Source: a virus
Length of the DNA stretch: 64,000 nucleotides
Reading direction: 5' to 3' (one strand)
Virus record (IMG/VR): IMGVR_UViG_3300032006_000003
Location: 18,757 to 82,756 of that record
Shown: positions 17,002-24,523 of the stretch, in pieces
Numbering within the stretch: the stretch's first letter is position 1
Layout: every line of letters starts with the position of its first letter
Notes under the pieces: model-generated
Told to the model about the DNA's origin: nothing
Databases searched by the model: none
What the model saw: only the letters and a program-made list of their open reading frames with translations
Program-made: the position numbers and the translations under genes

Positions 17002-17008
17002 ATTATAC
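17002..17008 (-). promoter_or_regulatory. Putative -10 element upstream of the portal block
   Basis: Minus strand reads AAGTAGTATAATAGAAT, starting at the stop codon of the glutaredoxin gene and about 20 nt before the next start. It shares the TAGTATAATA form with the copies at 42750 and 60854. No -35 box is obvious. Confidence 0.4.
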
Positions 17009-17238
17009 TACTTGCTTAAAGCTTTCTCCAATTTACCCGGAGCAAACCCCGCAATCATATCTGTTCCTATAACTGTAACTGGTGTAACTCTAAAACCCAT
17101 CCGTACTAAATCTTCTGCGTAATCAGCATTTTCTGAAATATTATATTCAGTAAATTCATGTCCGTTCTTTTTCAACCAAGACTTGGTTGCTGTACAAGGA
17201 CCTCAACCACTACTCGTGAATACTTTAATATCAGCCAC
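17008..17238 (-). CDS. Glutaredoxin/NrdH-like protein with in-frame TGA (putative selenocysteine, UGPC)
   Basis: A 76-codon gene whose product has the glutaredoxin fold order: strand DIKVFTSSG, active site x-GPC, helix TATKSWLKKNG, strand EFTEYNI, cis-proline block RVTPVTVIG, and the GFAPGKLEKAL end. The 12th codon is TGA (17203-17205), exactly where the first active-site cysteine of CGPC is expected, so reading it as selenocysteine gives UGPC. The frame is open and conserved-looking on both sides. TGA serves as a normal stop in other genes here, which argues against a code change. A hairpin follows at bacterial SECIS distance. Start is GTG with GGAGG 4 nt upstream, overlapping the zinc-ribbon gene. 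The likely role is reduction of the class II ribonucleotide reductase encoded at 19198-21036. The alternative is a nonsense mutation or sequencing error making it a pseudogene. Confidence 0.75.
17173..17189 (-). promoter_or_regulatory. Bacterial SECIS-like hairpin in the glutaredoxin gene
   Basis: Directly after the in-frame TGA, minus strand CAACCAAGTCTTGGTTG folds into a 6-bp stem (CAACCA/TGGTTG) with the apical loop AGUCU. There are 13 nt between TGA and stem and 19 nt between TGA and loop. Bacterial SECIS elements sit in the coding region roughly 15-40 nt after UGA and need a G near the start of a small apical loop. The E. coli fdhF element has the loop GGUCU, close to this one. The fold is seen in the sequence; SelB binding is inference. 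Confidence 0.65.
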
Positions 17239-17341
17239 CTTCCCTCCTTTGTTTACGTTCACAAACATAACATATCTTATGCCCTTTCTTAATACTTAGT
17301 TTAACACCACATTTACATTTTGACCAATTACGTCTAGCCAT
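17231..17341 (-). CDS. Tiny zinc-ribbon peptide
   Basis: A 36-residue basic peptide (MARRNWSKCKCGVKLSIKKG, then HKICYVCERKQRRE). The pairs CxC and CxxC form a minimal zinc site and the ends are Arg/Lys-rich, fitting a nucleic-acid-binding knuckle. It overlaps the membrane peptide gene before it by 8 nt and the glutaredoxin gene after it by 8 nt, and its last codons contain the glutaredoxin ribosome site, so the three are coupled. Too short for usual gene callers, but the packing and cysteine spacing support it. Confidence 0.62.
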   Translation of the reverse strand: MARRNWSKCKCGVKLSIKKGHKICYVCERKQRREGG

Positions 17342-17441
17342 TTATCACTCCTATTATTCCTACTCCTACTAATCCTATAATTGATATGAGAACTAATAAT
17401 TGTATTACTAGCCCCCATAACTCTGGGTTCTTCCACCACAT
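17334..17441 (-). CDS. Tiny single-span membrane peptide
   Basis: A 35-residue peptide starting MWWKNPELWG, followed by one hydrophobic helix (LVIQLLVLISIIGLVGVG) to the end. AGGTGAG lies about 5 nt before the ATG, and the stop overlaps the start of the zinc-ribbon peptide. It follows the 475-residue membrane protein gene by 10 nt. It may be a holin-like or host-membrane-acting peptide. Assignment beyond membrane location is not possible. Confidence 0.55.
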   Translation of the reverse strand: MWWKNPELWGLVIQLLVLISIIGLVGVGIIGVING

Positions 17442-17451
17442 ATTCTCACCT

Positions 17452-18879
17452 TTATTCGTTAGTAACCGTTACTGTCGGTGCGCCAGTAAGAACCTCTACG
17501 TTGTCACTAACATTCCAGTTAGCTGCGGTTACGCTCTGATTAATCTTAAACTCCTTAGTTGCAAATCCGTCTGAAGCACCAGCGTTACCACCACCACCTA
17601 TCTCGTTAAGCTGAATAGTTAGGGTTCCAATCTTCATACGGTCGAAGGAACAAGAGCCTCCTTCAGTATACAAATTGCTCAGAATCAGCTTATCTATTTT
17701 TCCATTAACAGCGGATGTAGGAGCATCTATATGTATGCGGTCATATGTACCGCCTGAAGTTACCATTGCTTCTGCCTGATGATGACCTCCGCCAACTGCT
17801 CGCATTCTGGAAGTCCCCGGAGTCTGGTTAATACTTTGACCATCTGAGGCATTTCCAATTATGTTAATGGTGTGTGCTGTTATGTTGTCAAAGTACATAG
17901 TTGTACACCGTGACTTTTCAATTAGCATTTCACCTACCTCTAGGAATGTACTTGTCTCACCATTACCACTCTTTACTGTTCCACCAATCAATACCGCAGT
18001 CGCACTAGCGGCTGTTCCATTAAGAGAAGTATGTGCAGAAGATGGTACTGCACCTCCAGTAAATACAGTTCCTACTGTTACATTCTCAATTTTAATCTCT
18101 CTTACGGGAGTCGAACCCATAACAACTCTTAACGTGTTGTCTTCCTTATATTCTTGCCTCCAAGCCATTGCCTGTTCCAATGTGGGATCAGGGTTTTGAG
18201 CAGGGGCGGCGTATATGCCTGAGTCACCGTTTGTGAAGCTTCTGTCAGCCAAAACTGTCTCATTCACCACGACTCCAGTTCCAGCAGTACCTCCGATTGC
18301 GAGAAGTCCTATTGCCATCTGTGGACTGAATCCCATCATTCTTAGGAATGAATATGGAGACATCAGTATTTTAAATGTCGTCTTCCATTTTGCCGATTCA
18401 TTATTAGCATATTCAATCTTTTCCAATACCCAATTTCGCCAGACCGTAATTTTTTTGTATAGAGTAATCGGAGATCGTAGAATTGCTTTTGGAGCCGTTC
18501 TAAAGTTATTTAAGTGTAGCAATAGTCCAAATAGGATTAAACCTGATGAAACTCCTATAGTAGGAATTAAATTAGCTTGTAGAAATAATACTTGAGTATA
18601 TAACTCATTTGCTAATCCCATTGAGATATAAGGAGTAATTGCTGGGATTGGATTAATATAAGATACAAATAACCCTAGGCCCCCTAGCAGTACGAGTAAA
18701 GCTGTATTAATGGCTCCCACCACAGTACTAATCCCTTTTAAAGGAATTTTAATAGAAGGCAAATTAACTTTAGGCATATCCAAACGTATCATTGGCAATG
18801 ATGCTTTCGGCAATCTAAAACTGATTTTAGGCATATTAAGTGTTGGAATTGTTAATTTTCGTAAAAAACGTTTAAACAT
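17452..18879 (-). CDS. Multi-span membrane protein with beta-rich C-terminal domain
   Basis: A 475-residue protein from the ATG at 18879, chosen because GGAGG lies 6 nt before it; an upstream ATG at 18960 would overlap the previous gene by 71 nt. Residues 1-50 carry repeated basic LPxI-type segments (LPKASLPMIRLDMPKVNLPSIKIPL). There are three hydrophobic spans near residues 50-78, 95-130 and 190-210. The rest (about 215-475) is a soluble Gly/Thr/Val-rich beta domain with repeated I-x-NVTVGT-like strands. The beta half is more GC-rich than the membrane half. It may be a membrane-anchored virion or host-surface protein; function unknown. Confidence 0.68.
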   Translation of the reverse strand: MFKRFLRKLTIPTLNMPKISFRLPKASLPMIRLDMPKVNLPSIKIPLKGISTVVGAINTALLVLLGGLGLFVSYINPIPAITPYISMGLANELYTQVLFLQANLIPTIGVSSGLILFGLLLHLNNFRTAPKAILRSPITLYKKITVWRNWVLEKIEYANNESAKWKTTFKILMSPYSFLRMMGFSPQMAIGLLAIGGTAGTGVVVNETVLADRSFTNGDSGIYAAPAQNPDPTLEQAMAWRQEYKEDNTLRVVMGSTPVREIKIENVTVGTVFTGGAVPSSAHTSLNGTAASATAVLIGGTVKSGNGETSTFLEVGEMLIEKSRCTTMYFDNITAHTINIIGNASDGQSINQTPGTSRMRAVGGGHHQAEAMVTSGGTYDRIHIDAPTSAVNGKIDKLILSNLYTEGGSCSFDRMKIGTLTIQLNEIGGGGNAGASDGFATKEFKINQSVTAANWNVSDNVEVLTGAPTVTVTNE

Positions 18880-18889
18880 AGCGGACCTC

Positions 18890-19171
18890 CTATTCATCAA
18901 ATGACAGTATGTATATTGGAGTTCGTTCTCCCATATATGCTCCACGGATATTAAACTCAAAAAAGTCTATTGCATCTTCATAAGTCATCTTATCTCGCTT
19001 CACCAGCACATCTAAAATTTTTTCCTCACTATATACTGCTCGTGGTGGATCATCATCAGTTACGCCTAAAAATGCTTCTGCGTAATCCATCCGTTCTTCA
19101 TCTGATCCTAACACTAACAGACTTTCATCCATCATTTCCGCCCATTCCATTGCAATCTCTAATCTATTCAT
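18890..19171 (-). CDS. Small acidic phage protein
   Basis: A 93-residue acidic protein, helical (EIAMEWAEMMDESLLVL, ERMDYAEAFLGV), ending with MTYEDAIDFFEFNIRGAYMG then ERTPIYIL. The DAxxFFEFNxxGAxxGExTPI block is familiar from uncharacterised proteins of many phages, where function is also unknown. It lies between the ribonucleotide reductase and the membrane protein gene. The ATG is only about 12 nt after an AGGAG and directly follows a GTATAATA motif. Confidence 0.7.
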   Translation of the reverse strand: MNRLEIAMEWAEMMDESLLVLGSDEERMDYAEAFLGVTDDDPPRAVYSEEKILDVLVKRDKMTYEDAIDFFEFNIRGAYMGERTPIYILSFDE

Positions 19172-19177
19172 CGTTAT

Positions 19178-19184
19178 ATTATAC
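19178..19184 (-). promoter_or_regulatory. Putative -10 element downstream of the reductase gene
   Basis: Minus strand reads AGGAGTATAATATAACGATG. If used as a -10 box the transcript would start at or next to the ATG of the 93-residue gene; the AGGAG in the same stretch may instead be its ribosome site. It shares the GTATAATA core with seven other gaps. This is the weakest member of the set. Confidence 0.28.
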
Positions 19185-19197
19185 TCCTAATTTCGTA

Positions 19198-21036
19198 TTA
19201 TGCTATGACACATACACTAAAACCGCAGTTTTTACATGTCTCACACCCTGAATCAGCTACTATATAAGGTGAATCACAACATGGCTCATTCATTGGAGAG
19301 TCTTGTGTACCTTTAACTAGTACTTCTTTCTCTCGACTTCCTGCCCTATACACAGTAATTCCTTTACATTGTTCTCGCCACGCCAACATATATGTATCGT
19401 ATACATCCTCAACTGTTGCTTCTGTAGGCATATTAATAGTTTTTGATATACCTGAATCTATGTGAGGCTGGAAGAATGCTTGCATTAATACATGGTCAGC
19501 AGCTGAGATTTCAGGAGCCGTAATATATATCTTTTTAATATCGTCAGGTACTTCATCTCTATCCTGTAAGGATTCTCCTTTAGCTAAAGCGTTCATTAAC
19601 TCTTCAGAATAAAACCCTCGATCACGGGCTTCCTTCTCAAAATATTCATTAGTATATCGTAAAGTCTTGCCTTCTAGTATATTTTGCTTTTCCCATGCTA
19701 AAGCGAATGTAGGCTCAATTCCTGATGAACAGTTAGCAATCATAGAAATAGTTCCCGTTGGGGCGATAGTCATACGACACGCATTTCTATATACCTCTGT
19801 AATTGGATGAAAATTACTCTGTTCAAAAGCTGGAAAAGGTCCTCGTTTAACTGCAAGATCGAGAGATGCTTGATCAGCAATCTCTTGAATATATCTTATA
19901 AGAGATTGCCCAATTTTTCTCGCTTCTAATGAATTATATGGAACCCTAAGTTGTATTAATAAATCAGCGAAACCCATTATACCTACACCAATCTTTCGAG
20001 TAGCTTTTGTCATCTTCTCAATAGCAGGCGTAGCATAATGATTAGCGTCAATAACATTATCTAGAAAGTTTACAGATAACTGCGTAACTCTTTTTAAGCC
20101 TTCCCAATCAATTTTATCTTCCCATTTTTCAGTCCATTCATCCTGATAAAATTTTGCTATATTAATTGAACCTAAGTTGCAAGATTCATTTGGTAATAGT
20201 GGTTGTTCACCACATGGATTTGTAGCAATCATTTGACCGAACTCTTTCTTAACATGATTATCCGCATTTACTTTATCTAGAAAAATCATTCCCGGCTCAC
20301 CATTTTTCCATGCCCCTTCACATATCTTTTTAAATACGTATCGTGCTGATATAGTATCAACCATATGCTTTGTCTGTGGATCAATTAACCCATATGACAG
20401 GTCATACTCAACCATTTTCATAAACTGAGTATCAACGCCAACACTAATATTGAAATTGTGTATATCACCTTCACTAGATTTAGCGTCGATAAATTCAAGA
20501 ATGTCGGGATGATAGACAGACATAACAGCCATATTCGCTCCATCACGTTTACCTCCCTGTGTAATCATGGACGAAACTCTTGAAAGTGTTTTTAATACTT
20601 CAATTGGTCCACAAGCAACACCATGTGTAGATTTAATTTTGGCTCCTTTAGGACGGAGTTTGGATAATGAAAATCCTGTTCCACCCCCAAATTTCTGTAC
20701 CATTGCGGAATCTGTAGCGGCTTGCATAATACCTTCCATACTATCTTCTAAAGGGATTACAAAACAGGCAGACAACGTACCTTGTTCTGTTCCTGCATTC
20801 ATTAATGTAGGCGAATTTGGAATAAATTCAAAATTTGACATCATATGATAAAAATCTAATTCAAGCATAGTTTTCTCAACAGGTAACGTAAGGTACTGAT
20901 TTTCTATATCAGCAACTGCTTTTGCTACCCTTTTAAATAAACCATCAGCGTCTTCAACAGGCTCACTTTTTTCATTCTTTAAAAAATATCTGTGTCCTAA
21001 TACCGTTGCTGCCTGCGGTGAAACTGTTGTTGTCAT
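19198..21036 (-). CDS. nrdJ: Class II adenosylcobalamin-dependent ribonucleotide reductase
   Basis: A 612-residue enzyme that converts ribonucleotides to deoxyribonucleotides for phage DNA synthesis using a B12-generated thiyl radical. Visible blocks: FIPNSPTLMNAG with GTLSACFV (C91), VQKFGGGTGFSLSKLRP, the catalytic NPCGEQPLLPNESCNLGS (C275, E277, C286, the latter pairing with C91 as redox partner), GVGIMGFADLL and RMTIAPTGTISMIANCSSG. The C-terminus has several cysteines (SGCETCKNCGFSVCVIA), the mobile redox tail that a glutaredoxin or thioredoxin reduces. The lack of a class I small subunit gene and of a glycyl-radical motif supports class II. The glutaredoxin-like gene lies about 2 kb downstream in the same direction. 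Confidence 0.92.
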   Translation of the reverse strand: MTTTVSPQAATVLGHRYFLKNEKSEPVEDADGLFKRVAKAVADIENQYLTLPVEKTMLELDFYHMMSNFEFIPNSPTLMNAGTEQGTLSACFVIPLEDSMEGIMQAATDSAMVQKFGGGTGFSLSKLRPKGAKIKSTHGVACGPIEVLKTLSRVSSMITQGGKRDGANMAVMSVYHPDILEFIDAKSSEGDIHNFNISVGVDTQFMKMVEYDLSYGLIDPQTKHMVDTISARYVFKKICEGAWKNGEPGMIFLDKVNADNHVKKEFGQMIATNPCGEQPLLPNESCNLGSINIAKFYQDEWTEKWEDKIDWEGLKRVTQLSVNFLDNVIDANHYATPAIEKMTKATRKIGVGIMGFADLLIQLRVPYNSLEARKIGQSLIRYIQEIADQASLDLAVKRGPFPAFEQSNFHPITEVYRNACRMTIAPTGTISMIANCSSGIEPTFALAWEKQNILEGKTLRYTNEYFEKEARDRGFYSEELMNALAKGESLQDRDEVPDDIKKIYITAPEISAADHVLMQAFFQPHIDSGISKTINMPTEATVEDVYDTYMLAWREQCKGITVYRAGSREKEVLVKGTQDSPMNEPCCDSPYIVADSGCETCKNCGFSVCVIA

Positions 21037-21045
21037 GAAAACCTC

Positions 21046-22737
21046 CTATCCTCTATAGTTACAATAAATGCAAAATTTGCGTTCCGGGACCCAAAATGAT
21101 GGTCGGCACTCTCCTTCATCACACTTTGGGTTAGGGCAATCCTTCATTGTTAAATCTGAATTGATTGACCCACTATAATTCATTGGCGGGGAATGTGTCA
21201 ATAACTCATCTCCATCTTGCTTATCTGTAACTGTAGATTGGACATCAAAGTTCATTTCTGCTGCTGGACTCGCATCGCCTGCTATATCATCTGCCCATAT
21301 TTGAATGTTTCCAACATGGACTACCTGATTCCACGTATGTTCATGGGCTGCCTGTAAAGCCATAGCAATCGAAAAGAATGCGTCCCCATGTCCCATCGGA
21401 GTTTCAGGTGCTTTTAATTCATTATTTACTGATAAAATTTGTTGTTTTTGTCGTTCATCTTTTAGGAGACTTACTCTATCTCCATGTACATATTGTTCAA
21501 AAATTTGTGCCATTGTGTTCTTTGCTTTTAATGTAAAATGCATAGGCCACCATGAATGGTCTAATCCTCTATCTTCTAGTTCGCCACGAGTATTATCTAT
21601 ATATCCTTTTGTTAAATCGTAATGTTCCGCTACCTCATTTAAATATTCAATTTGATCAGAGTAACTCCACCCATCTAACCATGATTGGTGTATTTGACGG
21701 GCTACCCCATTCTTTACACTAAAAATTACTAAGTGTGATGGGTGTCGTTTCTTTCCTACATCAAAGCCTGCAAATAACTGTTCATCTCTATCCACTTCAT
21801 ATCCTTTAGAGATAGGATAATTTTTTAAGTTTGCGTCTTCACATTTAGTAATATCATCATCTTCAAAATAAGCCTCTGTAGAAAAGTGTGGAATTAACAT
21901 GAACTCCGAAGCAAATGATTTAGGTCTGGCTCGTTGCTGTTGCAATAACCACTCTTCACTATATAGTTCAGGCATTAACACTCTTCTATCGGGGGCAGGG
22001 TCTAAAGCTGGAAGTACCCTAGATTTAAACCGATCATCATCTTGTAGCTTAGAAAGTAAGTCTCCCGGCATCATTGGAGTTCCTAATACAATAACAGGTA
22101 CTCCTTTCAATGGAATGAATAAACTCTCTGTAAGAAAGTGATCTTCGACTTTAGTAATCTGTGTAGCATTTAAGGGGTTCTCTGGGTCACGCATTACGTC
22201 ATCAGCTATTAAAGCCCCATTCACATGCATTCCACGTTTAAATGAAAATAGTCCTCCATGCATAATCTCAATCGGTTTATTATCTTTCATATACCGAAAC
22301 GAATAATCAGCCTTTGGATTCCTATTTGTAATCATATCCTTTAATAGGGGATTACGATTAACTGTCTTATTAATTTCTGAGATATGATACTGCGCCATTC
22401 CATCGCTATACGATAAATAAAGTACTGACATATCTCTAGTAGCCTGTAAGAGTCTCCAAATACTGAAGGCATGACCTAACACCGTAGATTTAAAATGGAA
22501 TCTAGGTAGTACAGCTACGTAATTTAAGTCTTCCTGTAAGCATTGTTCAATATCTTCAGCTACTACTCCTACATGCCAAGCCCTAAAATATTCAGGATGG
22601 TCAAATCCTTGTGACCAAATGTCTCTAAGAAACTCCCAAAAGCTTCCTTTAAATTGTGTACTTCCACCAGAGACTAACCCGTCAGCTAATTGGGAAAATG
22701 CATCAGTATAAGTAGTAACAGATTCTTTAGTAGTCAT
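21046..22737 (-). CDS. terL: Terminase large subunit
   Basis: A 563-residue DNA-packaging motor. The ATPase domain shows an adenine-binding and Walker A-like PRFHFKST (about 78-85), Walker B LIADDV (about 176) and the coupling motif GTPMMPGD (about 218). The nuclease domain has FAGFDVGKKRHPS (about 317), YIDNTRGE and HGDAFFS, matching the RNase H-like terminase nuclease. The C-terminus ends in a zinc site (CPNPKCDEGEC ... CIYC), which is less common. It starts immediately after the small subunit gene (1-nt overlap). It packages DNA into proheads through the portal. Confidence 0.92.
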   Translation of the reverse strand: MTTKESVTTYTDAFSQLADGLVSGGSTQFKGSFWEFLRDIWSQGFDHPEYFRAWHVGVVAEDIEQCLQEDLNYVAVLPRFHFKSTVLGHAFSIWRLLQATRDMSVLYLSYSDGMAQYHISEINKTVNRNPLLKDMITNRNPKADYSFRYMKDNKPIEIMHGGLFSFKRGMHVNGALIADDVMRDPENPLNATQITKVEDHFLTESLFIPLKGVPVIVLGTPMMPGDLLSKLQDDDRFKSRVLPALDPAPDRRVLMPELYSEEWLLQQQRARPKSFASEFMLIPHFSTEAYFEDDDITKCEDANLKNYPISKGYEVDRDEQLFAGFDVGKKRHPSHLVIFSVKNGVARQIHQSWLDGWSYSDQIEYLNEVAEHYDLTKGYIDNTRGELEDRGLDHSWWPMHFTLKAKNTMAQIFEQYVHGDRVSLLKDERQKQQILSVNNELKAPETPMGHGDAFFSIAMALQAAHEHTWNQVVHVGNIQIWADDIAGDASPAAEMNFDVQSTVTDKQDGDELLTHSPPMNYSGSINSDLTMKDCPNPKCDEGECRPSFWVPERKFCIYCNYRG

Positions 22738-23234
22738 TAATTCTCCTCAGATACCAATCGTCGAAAACGTGTTGCAATACGATCAATAGTTCCTTGATCT
22801 GAAACTTCTTCTAAAATTATTGTTAATACTTCTTGTACAAAAGTCAAATTCATCATCCCTTCCATAATTTTACGTTCACCTTGAATACTTAAATCAGCGG
22901 CTCTAACCGCATCTATTGCTCTATCAAAGACTAACCCGTCTAATTCATGAGTTGCTTTATGTCGCATAGACTCATAATTAAGTAACTGCTCTTCTTGAAT
23001 CCGTGTAAAGCGATTCTTTTCAGATTCTTGTACAACATCCATTGCATCAGTACGGGCTTCATCTCGTTTATCATTCCAATTAAATCGTTTCGCCCACGCA
23101 TATATTGTAGGCGGTTTTACAGACACATTAAAATCCGTAGACACCTTTCGGGCTATATTAGCCGCAGATAAATTCCCTTCTAAATATAGGTCCATTGCTT
23201 TCATCTGAACCTCTTGAGGTATTAATTTGGGCAT
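22737..23234 (-). CDS. terS: Terminase small subunit
   Basis: A 165-residue helical protein. The N-terminal helix-turn-helix (NLSAANIARKVSTDFNVSVK, then PPTIYAWAKRFNW) is the DNA-recognition module and the rest (about residues 60-160) is an oligomerising helical region (ERKIMEGMMNLTFVQEVLTI). Size, domain order and overlap with the large terminase gene make this a confident call. It would recognise the phage packaging site and deliver DNA to the large subunit. Confidence 0.85.
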   Translation of the reverse strand: MPKLIPQEVQMKAMDLYLEGNLSAANIARKVSTDFNVSVKPPTIYAWAKRFNWNDKRDEARTDAMDVVQESEKNRFTRIQEEQLLNYESMRHKATHELDGLVFDRAIDAVRAADLSIQGERKIMEGMMNLTFVQEVLTIILEEVSDQGTIDRIATRFRRLVSEEN

Positions 23235-23237
23235 CTA

Positions 23238-23852
23238 TTACTCTCCGATAGTGTGGTCTGTACTTCGGTTATTCTTGCTACCTTGTCCACCATAATTAAC
23301 AATTCTTTCTCGTCCTCCTCCCCATTGGCTAGGAAGTCCATATGAATAATCATTAGAGTTAACAGTTTGAGAATCTATATTTCCCCCATACGGAGAACCG
23401 TCACCCTGTATTAATTTAGAAAAGTCTATATGACCTGTCTTTCCATTTTTAGCTGCTGTATAGCAATAAGGAACCATTACTTTATCACCCGTGGCTCCAC
23501 GAATTGGACGGAACCGTAAAGCAATCTCAGTAGGTCGAGAACAAATTCGGTGGAATACTGCTTCTCCAGCGTTTGTTCCTATCGGTTGATAATTAGGATT
23601 ACCTTGAATTGTTCCCCATGTCTTTTGTAAATCTTTAACTGTATCATTCCAAAAACAGTCTTTGAACTCACACCAAACAAGTTTTCCATATTTCTCTTTA
23701 ATATCTTCTTCAGTTGTTCCTTCAGGAAGCTTATCTTCATATTCAATTTTATCAGTATACTCATCAGTAAATTGAACTTTAATCTGTCCCTCATTCGTCT
23801 TTTTTATTGATCTACTCGGTCGTTGATTTGTATTACCATAACTATTTACCAT
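23238..23852 (-). CDS. Hypothetical protein with scattered cysteines
   Basis: A 204-residue protein with a disordered, Asn/Gly/Ser-rich start and end and an ordered middle (KLVWCEFKDCFWNDTVKDLQ, HRICSRPTEIALRFRP, VMVPYCYTAA). Four cysteines in the middle could form a metal site. Not recognised. It overlaps the resolvase gene by 11 nt and ends 3 nt before the small terminase start, so it is in the replication-to-packaging junction. Confidence 0.65.
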   Translation of the reverse strand: MVNSYGNTNQRPSRSIKKTNEGQIKVQFTDEYTDKIEYEDKLPEGTTEEDIKEKYGKLVWCEFKDCFWNDTVKDLQKTWGTIQGNPNYQPIGTNAGEAVFHRICSRPTEIALRFRPIRGATGDKVMVPYCYTAAKNGKTGHIDFSKLIQGDGSPYGGNIDSQTVNSNDYSYGLPSQWGGGRERIVNYGGQGSKNNRSTDHTIGE

Positions 23853-24342
23853 TTAATCTCTCCTTAACTTTCCAAGCTGCTATACAAGTTGCGTCTGCAA
23901 AATCTTGTTCGGGAAACTCTTCGCCCCATTTTTCTATTGCATATTCCATAATATCTGTCTTCTTTGCATTACCATTACCAATAATTTCTTTTTTCCATTT
24001 GCGATTGTCTACAACCTCTACATCAAATCCATTAACGAGACAAGCAGTACGAACACAGCCAATAACATTGGCAATCTCTACAGTTGTCTTAGGATTTTGA
24101 ATAAAAATAGCTTGTTCAATTGCTACATAAACCTTTTCATTTTCTGAACTTCTTATGTATATTTTACTCAAATCATGCCAAAAATTCACCGCAAATTCCA
24201 TGAATCTTTTTTCAAATGTCTTCTCTTTACTACTCCATTTCTTCTGAGTAATAAGATTATAATCACCGTCTAAAACAGCGCAATGAATTGCTTTACTAGA
24301 GCAATCGAATCCTAAATATGCTGTTTGTTCTTTAGTCGTCAT
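23842..24342 (-). CDS. RuvC-like Holliday junction resolvase
   Basis: A 166-residue RNase H-fold nuclease. The four acidic positions of RuvC-like enzymes are visible: LGFDCSS (about D13), VAIEQAIF (about E75), and DFADATCIA near residue 147 with paired Asp residues. The linking helices match the RuvC order. It would resolve four-way junctions or debranch DNA before packaging, which fits its place just ahead of the terminase genes. I chose the ATG at 24342 (AAGGTG 5 nt upstream); an upstream ATG at 24375 would extend into the previous gene. Confidence 0.8.
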   Translation of the reverse strand: MTTKEQTAYLGFDCSSKAIHCAVLDGDYNLITQKKWSSKEKTFEKRFMEFAVNFWHDLSKIYIRSSENEKVYVAIEQAIFIQNPKTTVEIANVIGCVRTACLVNGFDVEVVDNRKWKKEIIGNGNAKKTDIMEYAIEKWGEEFPEQDFADATCIAAWKVKERLNGK

Positions 24343-24523
24343 GAAACACCTTATGTACCTTTGGATGCTTTGCAACAGCCGCTACTACAAATCCGAATGT
24401 GATAGTTGCTATAAATAATATAAATATATTAATCTCAGTATACCGTCCTAATATTATTAAAAGAGCATCCTCAAAAAAATGTAATATAGAAACAATAACT
24501 GTAAATGGTATTAATCCTTTCAT
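24332..24523 (-). CDS. Small two-span membrane protein
   Basis: A 63-residue protein with two hydrophobic helices, about residues 3-26 (GLIPFTVIVSILHFFEDALLI as core) and 30-50 (INIFILFIATITFGFVVAAVA), and a basic, histidine-containing tail (KHPKVHKVFHDD). Topology resembles small holins, but it lies amid recombination genes, and several such peptides occur in the window, so a lysis role cannot be assigned. It overlaps the resolvase gene by 11 nt. Confidence 0.62.
   Translation of the reverse strand: MKGLIPFTVIVSILHFFEDALLIILGRYTEINIFILFIATITFGFVVAAVAKHPKVHKVFHDD

Noticed and set aside
17203-17205. TGA read as tryptophan because of a non-standard genetic code
   Set aside because: TGA clearly serves as stop in other genes here (for example at 857, 690, 13240 and 17231), and Trp would destroy the CxxC site, whereas Sec fits it.
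18880-18960. Upstream start at 18960 for the membrane protein
   Set aside because: It would overlap the preceding gene by 71 nt without a ribosome site, whereas the ATG at 18879 has GGAGG at ideal spacing.
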